A stretch of DNA of 64,000 nucleotides from CAZAMB01 sp964501365 (GTDB taxonomy: Bacteria; Planctomycetota; Phycisphaerae; UBA1845). The notes beneath the pieces are model-generated. The model made no database searches. It saw only the letters and a list, made by a program, of their open reading frames with translations, and was not told the DNA's origin. Position 1 is the stretch's first letter. The number at the start of each line of letters is the position of its first letter. The DNA is taken from positions 62,001 through 126,000 of the forward strand of contig CAZCST010000009.1 in assembly GCA_964501365.1 (NCBI GenBank), read 5' to 3'. Of this stretch, positions 25,399-34,022 are shown one piece after another. A program made the position numbers and the translations under genes.

Positions 25399-25863
25399 AT
25401 GCAAAGGAAAATGATTCGAAGGCGATCGGGTTTTACATTGATCGAAGTGTTGCTGGTGGCAGGCATTCTGGCCGTACTGGCGGCCTTTGCGATCCCCAGC
25501 CTGCTTGGAACTGCCAAGAAAACGCAAATCAAGCTGGCAATGGCGGCGATCGGACGCAACGGACCCATCGCAAAGGGCCTAACGCAATATAAATTCGCCA
25601 TGGGTAAATATCCGGACACCGACGAGGGCCTGGCGGCGCTTTACAAGCCCAAGGAGTATCACAAGGAAGATGAGCGCTACGATGGTCCGTACATGGAGGG
25701 CACGCTTGAAGAGCTTCGGGACCCCTGGGGTCAACCCTTTGAGTACCGTTCACCGGGCGAAATGAACGAAAGCGAATATGACCTTTGGAGCCGCGGCCCG
25801 GATCAAAAGGACGACGGCGGCAAGGAAGGCAGTGACGACGTGAAGAACTGGCGGGAGAAATAG
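25399..25863 (+). CDS. gspG: major pseudopilin GspG
   Basis: The 154-residue protein has a short basic leader (MQRKMIRRRSG), a prepilin cleavage site G/FTLIE, and the conserved hydrophobic helix EVLLVAGILAVLAAFAIP. The C-terminal part has the GspG features YPDTDEGLAALY, DPWGQPFEYRSPG and DLWSRGPD. GspG polymerises into the pseudopilus that drives secretion. GGGAGA lies seven bases before the ATG at 25399; the open frame upstream has no such site. Confidence 0.95.
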   Translation: MQRKMIRRRSGFTLIEVLLVAGILAVLAAFAIPSLLGTAKKTQIKLAMAAIGRNGPIAKGLTQYKFAMGKYPDTDEGLAALYKPKEYHKEDERYDGPYMEGTLEELRDPWGQPFEYRSPGEMNESEYDLWSRGPDQKDDGGKEGSDDVKNWREK

Positions 25864-25945
25864 AGACTGAAGATAGAAGTGAGAAGTGAGAAGATAGAAA
25901 GAGAGTTCTAAAGTCCGGTTTCAGTTTCCCTTTTCAATCTTCTCA
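25863..25945. repeat. GAAGATAGAAGTGAGAAG-type repeat with inverted arm
   Basis: Purine-rich words (GAAGATAGAA, GTGAGAAGTGAGAAG) are followed 40 bases later by pyrimidine-rich complements ending AATCTTCTCAC. It separates gspG from gspH and is related to the repeats at 14072 and 22622. Confidence 0.6.
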
Positions 25946-25973
25946 CATGGGGCTTCGATGGCGCGGGGTGGTC

Positions 25974-26807
25974 ATGAACAGGAAAACCGTACAGCCCGCT
26001 CGCGCATATACGCTGATCGAAATTGTGCTGGTGATCGGACTGCTCCTGCTCATCAGCGCGATCGCATTGCCCAACTTTTTCAATCAATTTGAGCGCGAAC
26101 AACTTCCCACGTCGGCCGAGCAGTTGCGGGCACTCATTATTCTGACCCGGGCCAACGCCGCGCTGGACTCCAAGCGCTATCGCATCCGGTTCCCGCGCAA
26201 GGAGGAACTCGACGACCTGGGCACACGTCAGCAGCCCATGGTCGAACGTGAAGACGACCCGATGGAGCGCCCGGATGAGTTTCTGCCCGTACGAGCCAGC
26301 TGGGCCGTCGGTCAGACGTTGCTGAGTAATGTTCGATGCGCCGAAATCCGCCTCGGGCGACCCTTGATTGTCGACCTGAAACTGCGGCGAGAATCGGCCA
26401 CCACGCAACTCGACGAGGCCCTTGAATCGCGCAACCAAAGCGAAAAGTTCGAGCGCGAGCTCCCTCCGATTTACATCGAACCCGACGGCACGAGCGACTG
26501 GGCGACACTGGTCCTGACTCAGGCAGCGGAGGAAGTGCCGATCAACGAACTGTGGAACCAAAAGGGTATTGATGTCATCGTCGATGGGCTCAGCGGGCTG
26601 GTCTGGCTCCAGCGCCCCTTCTACGACGAAGAACTTGACTTGTTTGAGGAGAAGAACTGGCCGGCGGTACTCCGCAAGGATTTCCTTACGCCGAGGAAGC
26701 TCACCGAACGCGACATTCTCGAACTGCGCCAGGTTCCTGCGGAAATGCAAGGCAGGAAGACCACGGCCGCCAAGGAACTGGAGCAGGAGGAAGGCGCAAA
26801 GCCATGA
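25974..26807 (+). CDS. gspH: pseudopilin, GspH-like
   Basis: The 277-residue protein has a basic leader ending ARA, then YTLIEIVLVIGLLLLIS, the N-terminal pilin helix with Glu5. The residue before the cut is Ala instead of the usual Gly. The remainder is larger than classical GspH (about 170 residues) and has no clear match, so assignment rests on order after gspG. The ATG at 25974 follows GGGGTGG; an in-frame ATG at 25947 is possible. Its stop overlaps the next start as ATGA, so the two are translationally coupled. Confidence 0.75.
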   Translation: MNRKTVQPARAYTLIEIVLVIGLLLLISAIALPNFFNQFEREQLPTSAEQLRALIILTRANAALDSKRYRIRFPRKEELDDLGTRQQPMVEREDDPMERPDEFLPVRASWAVGQTLLSNVRCAEIRLGRPLIVDLKLRRESATTQLDEALESRNQSEKFERELPPIYIEPDGTSDWATLVLTQAAEEVPINELWNQKGIDVIVDGLSGLVWLQRPFYDEELDLFEEKNWPAVLRKDFLTPRKLTERDILELRQVPAEMQGRKTTAAKELEQEEGAKP

Positions 26808-27607
26808 CTCGAAGTTCAAAGTTCAAAGTTCAAAGTTCAAAAAAGGCACGGGGGGTGTGTTTGCTCCGCGGTGCTTTTGAATTTCGCACTTTGAACTTTG
26901 ACGCTCAGGTCCGCAGGGCGTACGTCATGCTGGAGACCGTGATCGCCACCGGCCTGCTCATCATTGGACTGGGCGTCATCGGCGCGCAGCTTCAGGATTC
27001 CAACAAGGCGGTTCATACCATGCGGCTCAAGACGCAGGCTGTCATGCTCGCCGAAACGCAACTCGCCATGATGGACCTGGGGCTGGTCGAGCTCGACTCG
27101 GTGGACGAGGTTCAGGATGGCGACTTCGGCTCGCGCTATCCGGACTGGGGCTGGCGGCTGATCACTGAGCCGACGGCCATCGAGGGCTTGTTCCGCATCA
27201 CCATCCAGGTGCAATACATCTATCGCAACGAACCATATCGCGAAGACTCCTTTGACCATGAGCACGCAGACACTCTGTTCAGCGCGGTGGCATTTCGTCA
27301 GCCTCCCAAGCCGCTTGATCTGGCGACGGATTTTGGATTAAACGAGGAAGAACTGACGGACTTCACCGACAAAGTCGGAGAGGCCCAGATTCCCTGCTTT
27401 GAAGGCGGCGTGTTCGATCCCACTTGCCTTGCCGGAATCGATATTGAGCAGTTGTTCAAAACCCTGCCCGCACTGCAAAAGCTGGGAATCAACCTCGGCG
27501 ATCTCGCCTCCATCATCCCTCCGGACTTGTTGAAACAACTCGAGGACAGCGGCCTGATGGACAAGGCGCAGGGGGCCGCCGACGGACAGACGGAGCCGGA
27601 GCAATGA
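26804..27607 (+). CDS. gspI: pseudopilin, GspI-like, with a repeat-derived leader
   Basis: The 267-residue protein has a pilin-type helix RAYVMLETVIATGLLIIG (Ala before the cut, Tyr1, Glu5). Before it lie about 40 residues instead of the usual 6-10, and most of them are encoded by a TTCAAAG tandem repeat and its inverted copy (SSKFKVQSSKK and FEFRTLNFD). The C-terminal domain is acidic and not recognised beyond position. The ATG at 26804 overlaps the gspH stop and follows AGGAGGAAGG. No other in-frame ATG lies before the pilin helix until Met42 inside it, so the long leader is probably real. Confidence 0.7.
   Translation: MTRSSKFKVQSSKKARGVCLLRGAFEFRTLNFDAQVRRAYVMLETVIATGLLIIGLGVIGAQLQDSNKAVHTMRLKTQAVMLAETQLAMMDLGLVELDSVDEVQDGDFGSRYPDWGWRLITEPTAIEGLFRITIQVQYIYRNEPYREDSFDHEHADTLFSAVAFRQPPKPLDLATDFGLNEEELTDFTDKVGEAQIPCFEGGVFDPTCLAGIDIEQLFKTLPALQKLGINLGDLASIIPPDLLKQLEDSGLMDKAQGAADGQTEPEQ
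26811..26905. repeat. TTCAAAG tandem repeat with inverted arm in the gspI leader
   Basis: Four TTCAAAG units run from 26814 to about 26840, and about 40 bases later the complement reads CGCACTTTGAACTTTG. It encodes nearly the whole extra leader of the GspI-like pseudopilin. Confidence 0.75.
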
Positions 27608-28593
27608 TGGCCGCGAAACGCCACATCATGACTCGCCGACGGGGGCTTTCGTTGCTGGAAGTCGTGCTTTCGCTGTCCATCCTCGTGCTGCTGTCGGCGA
27701 TGACATACTGGTTCTATTCGTCGGCAATTCGCACGCGCGAGCGGGATGTCCAACTGGCCGACAAGATCCGCCTCGCACGCGTGCTTCTCGACCGCATGGC
27801 CCACGAAATCCGTCAGGCCACCATTCATACCGCTGATGGAGGCGTGGGAATCGACGGCGACAAGGAGAGCATTCGCATATCAAGCCTTCGCGTGCCGGGG
27901 CGCGAAATCGCGGATACGCGGTTTGAACGCACCGAGGAACCGTCGGCCGAGTATGACCTGGTGACCGTGGAATATCACATTGCCCGACACCCGGACGTGC
28001 TTGACCCGGAGCAGGGGTATGAATATCCGCTGGGCCTTGCGCGCGTCGAACAGCGTATTCCCCGGCCGGAACAACCCGGCGTGCCGCCCGCCGACGAACT
28101 CATTCAACAGGACGAAACGGGGAAAATCACTCTGAACCAGGCTGCCATGGATTCGATGCTTGGCGGATCCACAACCGACAAGAAGGAAAACCTGGAGACC
28201 GAGGTCAACTGGCAGGAATTGTATTCGCAGGAAATCCGCTATCTGCGATTCTGCTACTATGACGGCAAATCGTGGTGGGATGACTGGCACATCAACGGCG
28301 AAAACCCGCTGCCGCAACTGATCCTGGCCACGATCGGATTCGAGGCTCATCCGCCCTGCGGCGAGGAATTCGGGCAGGACGAATACAACATCGAGTTTTG
28401 CACCTGCCTCAACCGCGATCCGCCCGATTGTCGCCCGCTGCACTCTGACCAGATATCCATGACGATCCGCGTCACCCACGCCGATCCGCTCTTCCGCTCG
28501 CGCGTCTCGCGCGAGGGGCAAAACATGGCCGAACAGGCGGCTTCGGGCAAGGACAAAGAATCCGACAAGAGCGGCACCGGGAGCGGAAAATGA
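27604..28593 (+). CDS. gspJ: minor pseudopilin, GspJ-like
   Basis: The 329-residue protein has a basic leader MTRRRG, cleavage site G/LSLLE and helix VVLSLSILVLLSAM, followed by the GspJ-type segment KIRLARVLLDRMAHEIRQA (pattern ARVLLDRMAHEIRQA). The C-terminal half is larger than in classical GspJ and contains WWDDW and a cysteine-rich patch (HPPCGEEF, FCTCLNRDPPDCRP). GspJ helps form the pseudopilus tip with GspI and GspK. The start overlaps the gspI stop (ATGA), and its stop overlaps the gspK start in the same way. Confidence 0.85.
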   Translation: MMAAKRHIMTRRRGLSLLEVVLSLSILVLLSAMTYWFYSSAIRTRERDVQLADKIRLARVLLDRMAHEIRQATIHTADGGVGIDGDKESIRISSLRVPGREIADTRFERTEEPSAEYDLVTVEYHIARHPDVLDPEQGYEYPLGLARVEQRIPRPEQPGVPPADELIQQDETGKITLNQAAMDSMLGGSTTDKKENLETEVNWQELYSQEIRYLRFCYYDGKSWWDDWHINGENPLPQLILATIGFEAHPPCGEEFGQDEYNIEFCTCLNRDPPDCRPLHSDQISMTIRVTHADPLFRSRVSREGQNMAEQAASGKDKESDKSGTGSGK

Positions 28594-30641
28594 GAGAAGT
28601 TCAAGAACTGCGACAAGACCAGCGCCGCGGCGTCATTCTGCCGGTGGTGCTGTTTGTGCTGGTGCTGATCGGGCTGCTGGCGGCGATGTATTCATTCCGC
28701 GTGAACTCCGATCTTTCCGCCACGCAGGCCGTGGCGATGCGGATGCAGACGCGACTGGCCGCCGAAGCCGGTATTGAATATGTCCGCATGGTGCTGCGAA
28801 CCTCGCGGTTCGACCGGAATGTCTGGTACAACAATCCCGACATTTTCAACCGCATCATTGTCACCGCCCACGGCCACGATGCGAAGACCGCCGGCACCAA
28901 TCAGGAATTTGATGACAACAGCGTGTTCCGCTTCAGCATCGTGGCCGACGATCCCACCGACGACAAGGATTACGTCCGCTTCGGCATCACCGACGAGGCA
29001 TCGAAGCTGAATCTGAACGCGGCCACCGAAGCCCAGCTGCTCACGCTGGTGACGGCGGCGCTGGGCGAGAATACGGAAGTCGAGCCCCAGCAAATCGTGG
29101 ATGCGATTCTCGACTGGCGGGACGATGACACGCTACCACGAGGGGAGGCCGGAGACACCGAACGCACCTATTACAGTGCGTTACCCAAGCCATACCGGGT
29201 GAAGAACGGTCCCTTCGATACCGTGGAGGAGCTGCTCCTGGTGAAGGGCGTCACGCCGGCGATCTTGTATGGAGAGGATTTTGATCGCAATGGCCTGCTT
29301 ACTCAAAACGAAAAGGACGGCGATCGATCCTTCCCGGACGACAATCAGGACGACGTACTCAATCGCGGCCTGTATGCGTACCTCACTGTATTGTCAAAGG
29401 AAAACAACGTCGCAAATGACAACCGTCCGCGCATCTATCTCGCCGGCGAAGAAGCAGCTACGCGAACTGGATTGACGGCCATCTTTCCCGACGAGCCAAA
29501 CGTTGTGGATTACATCTTACAAAACGCAAAAGCGCCATCGGGCCAGGGCGGCGACGGCGGCACAGGCCACGGCGGAAAACAAGGCCAGCAAGGTCAAGGC
29601 AGCCAAGGCGGACAGCAGGATCAGCCTGGCCATGGAGGCCAACCTGGCGGGCAACAGGGCGATGTGGGATCGCAAACCGGACAGCAAGGTAACCCGGGAG
29701 GCCTGCAGGGCGGCACACAACCAACTGGAGGTCAAGGCGGCGCATCCGGTGGGAGCGGAGCAGGCAGCGGCTCGAAGCCGGGAAAACCAAAGGGCACAAA
29801 CAAAGACAAGCAACCGCCGACAGGCGGTACGACCCCGCCGCAGGGTCAGGGCGGCTCACGCGGGCAGGCCGGAACCAAAAACCCACGAGGTTCCTCGCCT
29901 CCGCAAGGCGGTTTGCAAGGCGGAGAGCCGCAACAAGGGGGACAAGGACAAGAATCGGGACAGCCCACAGATGCAGGCCAGCCACAAGGTCAGCAGCAAG
30001 GATCACAGCCACAGCAACAGGGAGCAGGCGATGAGAATCAAGGCCCCAAGACCTCTCCCGACGGGGACGACGGCGGAGGAGCCGGTGACGGCGGCAGCGG
30101 GCAACCATCCGGCAATCCTCCGATCACCAGCCCGGCCTCGCTGATGCTTCCCCGAAAGGATGCGCAGGGAAATCCGACGGCCAGCGCACTAACCCTTGAG
30201 CATTTGGCGGTCCTCATGGATAAGACCACCATGCACAAGCCCGAGGAGCGCACGATACCGGGCCTGATCAATGTCAATACGGCCCCACCGGCGGTTCTCG
30301 CGTGCCTTGAAGGCATCGGGGAAGAGCACATTCAGAAAATCATGGCCAAGCGCGACACGCTTGACGCTGCAACGCTGTCGACCACGGCCTGGCTGGTGAC
30401 CGAGAACGTGATGGACCTGGTGACCTATGAAAAATTGGCGCCCTCCATTACGGCGAGGGGGCAACAGTTTACAATTGAGTCGGTGGGGTACGCCGACTAT
30501 ATGGGGATGGTGACCCGGCTGCAGGTGGTGGTGGATATGAACGGACCGATCGCCCAGACCGTTTACTACCGTGATATCAGCAATCTGGGCGGAACCTACC
30601 CCATTCGGGAATCGGACAAGGAAAAAATTCGTGGCCACTAA
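28590..30641 (+). CDS. gspK: minor pseudopilin GspK with a long Gly/Gln-rich insertion
   Basis: The 683-residue protein starts with a leader ending RRG, then VILPVVLFVLVLIGLLAAM, lacking Glu5 as GspK does. The conserved GspK body follows: LAAEAGIEYVR, EASKLNLNAATEAQL, VDAILDWRDDD and PFDTVEELLLVKGV, then GLINVNTAPPAVLACL (a helix-hairpin-helix-type repeat) near residue 565. Classical GspK is about 320 residues. Here residues about 314-507 are a nearly pure Gly/Gln/Pro/Ser run (GQGG, QGQQ, GGTTPPQGQ) inserted between the two halves. GspK caps the pseudopilus, so this run would extend from the tip. Confidence 0.88.
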   Translation: MREVQELRQDQRRGVILPVVLFVLVLIGLLAAMYSFRVNSDLSATQAVAMRMQTRLAAEAGIEYVRMVLRTSRFDRNVWYNNPDIFNRIIVTAHGHDAKTAGTNQEFDDNSVFRFSIVADDPTDDKDYVRFGITDEASKLNLNAATEAQLLTLVTAALGENTEVEPQQIVDAILDWRDDDTLPRGEAGDTERTYYSALPKPYRVKNGPFDTVEELLLVKGVTPAILYGEDFDRNGLLTQNEKDGDRSFPDDNQDDVLNRGLYAYLTVLSKENNVANDNRPRIYLAGEEAATRTGLTAIFPDEPNVVDYILQNAKAPSGQGGDGGTGHGGKQGQQGQGSQGGQQDQPGHGGQPGGQQGDVGSQTGQQGNPGGLQGGTQPTGGQGGASGGSGAGSGSKPGKPKGTNKDKQPPTGGTTPPQGQGGSRGQAGTKNPRGSSPPQGGLQGGEPQQGGQGQESGQPTDAGQPQGQQQGSQPQQQGAGDENQGPKTSPDGDDGGGAGDGGSGQPSGNPPITSPASLMLPRKDAQGNPTASALTLEHLAVLMDKTTMHKPEERTIPGLINVNTAPPAVLACLEGIGEEHIQKIMAKRDTLDAATLSTTAWLVTENVMDLVTYEKLAPSITARGQQFTIESVGYADYMGMVTRLQVVVDMNGPIAQTVYYRDISNLGGTYPIRESDKEKIRGH

Positions 30642-32223
30642 AGCACGATCAGGAAAAATCGTATCCATCGACTGGGATGCCCGCAGCGTCCGGATCGTTC
30701 ACGCCTCGATTGGCAAGCGCGGCGCGAAAATCGACCGATTGCTTTCGGCGGAGATTCCGGCAGATGTTCACCCCAGCGATCCCGCACTGATGGGTGCGCA
30801 CATTCGCCGCGTGCTGGATCAGGAGCGCATCAAGACGCGTGTGGCAGCCGTGGATATTCCGCGCGATCAGGCGATCCTGAAGGCCCTCACGCTGCCGTCG
30901 GCGAGGGTGGACGACCTTCCCGGCATGGTCGGAATTCAAATTGCGCGCGAACTTCCGTTCCCCATTTCGGAGGCGGTCATCGATTTCGTATCGACGGGCC
31001 CGGCCGCCGAGGATTCCGCGGGGGTGCTGGTGGCCGCTGCGCGAAGCGAAGTATTGGCGCATTACCAGTCCGTGTTCGAACATGCCGGACTGAAGCTCGA
31101 GCGCGTAGGACTCCGCCCGTACGCCAACCAGGTGGCCGTTGCCGAGCTGCTCAAGCACGCCGTGCCCGAGCACGTCTTGTTTATCGACGTAGGGCCGGTA
31201 TTGACCGAGATCGACGTACTGCGACAGGGCGTGCTTGCCTTCTCGCGAGCGGCGTCCGTGGTGATTCCAAAATCCTCACCGACTCAGAAGCAATCGGGCG
31301 GGCTCAGACTGACGCTTCCCTCTGACGACTCGCTCAATATGAACGAAGGCGGCATGATCGGGACCGGCACCGGGTCTGACTCCATCATCCAGACTCTGGT
31401 CGTCGAAGTGATGCGTTCGATCGAAGCCTATCGAAGCACCGACGCCGGCGCCGGCATCGATCATGTGGTCATCGGCGGCGACCTGGGCGTGGAAGAGGCG
31501 CTGGCCGAGGCGCTGCAAAAGAAACTCAATGTCACCACGCAGCTATACAATCCCGCCACGGCGTTTGGTTGGGAACCGGACGAAGGAGCGGCCGCGGCCG
31601 CCTTTGCGTCGGCACTGGGACTGGTCCTGAGTCATGCCTCCGGAAGCTCGCTGCATTTCGACTTTCTCCACCCCAAGCGGACCGAATCGCAGACTCGCCG
31701 CCGTCTGAAAATGGCGCCGGCCGCAGCGGCCATTCTGGTTCTGTTCGTCAGCGCTGCCGGAATCGTCATCGCCCAGTCGACCAAATCCGACCGCGAGGAT
31801 CTCGCCCGAATCCAACAGAGCATTCGCGAACTCGAAGAGAAAAAAGATGATTACAAGAAGTTCCAGGATGTCATGGAGCAGATCCGGCAGTTCGACAGCC
31901 GGCAACTCGTATGGGTCGATGTCCTGCACGACGTGATGAAGTCCATGCCGTCCAACGAAGAATGGCTGATCACCAGCATCGACATGAATCAAAAAGAGCG
32001 ACGAATCGTATTCAAGACAAAGTCGAAGAATCGGGACATGCCCAACAGCGTGGTCAAGGCGCTCGAGGCATTCCGTCGGGAAGGAAAGGAAAAACCGCGA
32101 TTCGACGCCCAGGCAGGCGCGCAATCAGAAAAACGCGGGGAAAAATATCCGTTTCAGCAGGACCTGCGGATCACGGTGCTGGAGGATGAAACGCCGGCGA
32201 AGAAGAGCACAAAAGGAACATGA
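30631..32223 (+). CDS. pilM: PilM-PilN (GspL-like) fusion protein
   Basis: The 530-residue protein joins two roles. Residues 1-330 form an actin-like PilM domain (IVSIDWDARSVRIVH, VDIPRDQAILKALTLP, HVLFIDVGPVLTEIDV, VVIGGDLGVEEALAEALQ). A single membrane segment follows near residues 360-382, then a coiled coil and a PilN-like periplasmic domain (LVWVDVLHDVMKSMPSNEEW, pattern VWVDVLHDVMKSMP). This architecture is that of GspL in type II secretion, which links the ATPase to the periplasmic parts. It starts at a GTG that overlaps the gspK stop by 11 bases. An upstream ATG at 30571 would overlap gspK by 71 bases and adds no conserved sequence. Confidence 0.85.
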   Translation: MATKARSGKIVSIDWDARSVRIVHASIGKRGAKIDRLLSAEIPADVHPSDPALMGAHIRRVLDQERIKTRVAAVDIPRDQAILKALTLPSARVDDLPGMVGIQIARELPFPISEAVIDFVSTGPAAEDSAGVLVAAARSEVLAHYQSVFEHAGLKLERVGLRPYANQVAVAELLKHAVPEHVLFIDVGPVLTEIDVLRQGVLAFSRAASVVIPKSSPTQKQSGGLRLTLPSDDSLNMNEGGMIGTGTGSDSIIQTLVVEVMRSIEAYRSTDAGAGIDHVVIGGDLGVEEALAEALQKKLNVTTQLYNPATAFGWEPDEGAAAAAFASALGLVLSHASGSSLHFDFLHPKRTESQTRRRLKMAPAAAAILVLFVSAAGIVIAQSTKSDREDLARIQQSIRELEEKKDDYKKFQDVMEQIRQFDSRQLVWVDVLHDVMKSMPSNEEWLITSIDMNQKERRIVFKTKSKNRDMPNSVVKALEAFRREGKEKPRFDAQAGAQSEKRGEKYPFQQDLRITVLEDETPAKKSTKGT

Positions 32224-32239
32224 GTTTCAGGGAGTCTTT

Positions 32240-32300
32240 GTCATGCAGCGCGAAGCGAAGCATGGTTACGCCGGACGCTTCGCGGCTCGCAGAGTGACAG
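32240..32300. repeat. dispersed inverted repeat, GTCATTCTGAGCG family, copy 3 (diverged)
   Basis: It starts GTCATGCAGCGCGAAGCGAA and ends CTCGCAGAGTGACAG, so the ends are inverted copies. The arms match those at 11421 and 11856 with several changes. It lies between the PilM-PilN gene and the PilO-type gene. Confidence 0.5.
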
Positions 32301-32321
32301 GCCGGAGCTCCGGATAACAAC

Positions 32322-32351
32322 CATGACCCTCTCCCCTGATGGGAGAGGGAG
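32322..32351. repeat. CCCTCTCCC palindrome whose right arm serves as a Shine-Dalgarno site
   Basis: CCCTCTCCC (32327-32335) pairs with GGGAGAGGG (32341-32349) with a five-base loop. The right arm GGGAGAGGGA ends eight bases before the ATG at 32358. If the hairpin forms, it would hide the ribosome site. Confidence 0.7.
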
Positions 32352-32357
32352 TTGATT

Positions 32358-34022
32358 ATGAATCGACGAACAAAAATTCTGGCAATTGGATTCGGAGCGG
32401 TGGTCGCCTATGTGGCCATCTCGCAGCTGGTCTATCCGAATTGGATCAAACCTCTCTTTACGCTCGATCAGCAAATCGCGGAAAAAAATGGCGAGCTCGA
32501 GAAGCTCGAAAAACTGCAAAAGGCCTTCGACGACGCCCGTGTCGAATATCGTGACTACGTCGCCCGCATTGGCTCGTTTGATCCGGGGCAGGTCGAAACG
32601 GCCATCCGCGATCGCCTCAACGCCCTGATCGAAAAATACAAACTCGAAAACGCAGGCGTCGCCCCCTCGCGGCCCGTCGAAGACCGCAAGACCGGCCTGA
32701 TCACCTCAACCATTACGATCACCGGAACCGGTCCGCTCGAATCGGCCATCGGATTCATGAAAGAGATCGCGGAGCTTCCGCAGCTGGTCCGGCTGGGAAA
32801 CCCGGCGATCTCGCCATCCGGGTCGGGAAAGAAGGCCGAGGAACAGGACCTCGTGAATGTGCGACTTCCCATCGAAGTGCTTGTGTTGCCCAGGAACAAA
32901 ACTGTCGGCGCAATCGATCCCGCAACTCTGCCAAAGAGCGAGGCTTTTGTCCGGCATGACTCCACGCGGGACTATGCCGACATCTGGAATCGCAAGCCTT
33001 TCATTCCGTATGTTGTATATCCACCACTGAAGGTGGATGTCCAAAAAATAGTGAATGTCGAGGTCGGCAAGCCAGCTACGATTCAGGCCACGGCCTCCGG
33101 CGGCAATGGTGAGTACAAGTTTTCCTGGGCGCCTTCGGACGGACTGACGGAGCCCAATCAGGCGAAAACAGTGGTTGATTCCTCTGCTCCGCGCACGCAA
33201 ACCTACACCGTGACCGTGACGGATACCATCAAGGATCACCAGCCGGTTACAGCAACAGTGGCGGTGACGATCCGCGAGCCTCAACCCGTGGCGAAGGTCG
33301 AGCCCGCTCCACCCCCTCCTCCTCCGCCGCCACCACAGCCTGTGCAAGCTGCGACCTGGCCTGACGCGAAGTTCATGCAAATCGTCATGACCCTGATGCG
33401 CAGCTCCGGCACCAACCGCACCAATGAACTGATGGTCTATAACACGCGAACCAAGGATACGACCTATCACAAAGTAACCGAGGAATTTGACGGCGGACGG
33501 CTCCTTTTTGTGCATCAAACCGGTGCTGTGGTGGGTAGAAACAAGAAATACTACGTGTACCCGTTGGGCACTACGTTGGGCGACTGTATGGAATACCAAA
33601 CCGCGGCGGACTATCCGGAACTGAAGGCCGCCGCGGAACGGGCGATTGCGATGGAAACCGCGCAGGCCGAGGCGAAAAAGAAAGTCCCGCCGGTCGCCGC
33701 CCCGCCGCCTGCAAAGCAACCTGTCGTTCCGCAGCCCGTGGAAGATTCGCACGGCGGAGAAAACACGGCTCCCGCAGGAGCCAGTGGCCCGGTGGAAAAT
33801 GTTGCAGATGGGTCAGGTCCGGTTGTACCTGCTGTGAATGCGGATTCAGGAGTTACCGAGCTGATGGGACCGCCCAGTCCGTCGCCGCAACCTGCACCGC
33901 CCACGACACAACAAGACATGCAGTCGCAACCGGCGCCGAAACCACAGGAACCCACGGGGACACCGCCAACACCAGGCTCGCGCCCCCGCCAGCCCAAGGG
34001 CAAGAAACCGGGTCGAGTGTAG
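32358..34022 (+). CDS. pilO: PilO-type protein with PKD domain and PilP/GspC-like C-terminal region
   Basis: The 554-residue protein has a membrane segment near residues 6-25, a coiled coil (IAEKNGELEKLEKLQKAF), and a PilO/GspM-like periplasmic domain with TITGTGPLESAIGFMKEIAE (pattern TGTGPLESAIGFMKEI). A PKD-type beta domain follows at about 215-315 (GKPATIQATASGGNGEYKFSW, pattern ATASGGNGEYKFSW, and TYTVTVTD). Then come a proline run, a small domain at about 340-420 with FDGGRLLFVHQTGAVV and YYVYPLG that resembles the PilP/GspC homology region, and a disordered Pro/Ala tail. ATG 32358 is used; a TTG two codons upstream also fits the Shine-Dalgarno site. Confidence 0.75.
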   Translation: MNRRTKILAIGFGAVVAYVAISQLVYPNWIKPLFTLDQQIAEKNGELEKLEKLQKAFDDARVEYRDYVARIGSFDPGQVETAIRDRLNALIEKYKLENAGVAPSRPVEDRKTGLITSTITITGTGPLESAIGFMKEIAELPQLVRLGNPAISPSGSGKKAEEQDLVNVRLPIEVLVLPRNKTVGAIDPATLPKSEAFVRHDSTRDYADIWNRKPFIPYVVYPPLKVDVQKIVNVEVGKPATIQATASGGNGEYKFSWAPSDGLTEPNQAKTVVDSSAPRTQTYTVTVTDTIKDHQPVTATVAVTIREPQPVAKVEPAPPPPPPPPPQPVQAATWPDAKFMQIVMTLMRSSGTNRTNELMVYNTRTKDTTYHKVTEEFDGGRLLFVHQTGAVVGRNKKYYVYPLGTTLGDCMEYQTAADYPELKAAAERAIAMETAQAEAKKKVPPVAAPPPAKQPVVPQPVEDSHGGENTAPAGASGPVENVADGSGPVVPAVNADSGVTELMGPPSPSPQPAPPTTQQDMQSQPAPKPQEPTGTPPTPGSRPRQPKGKKPGRV

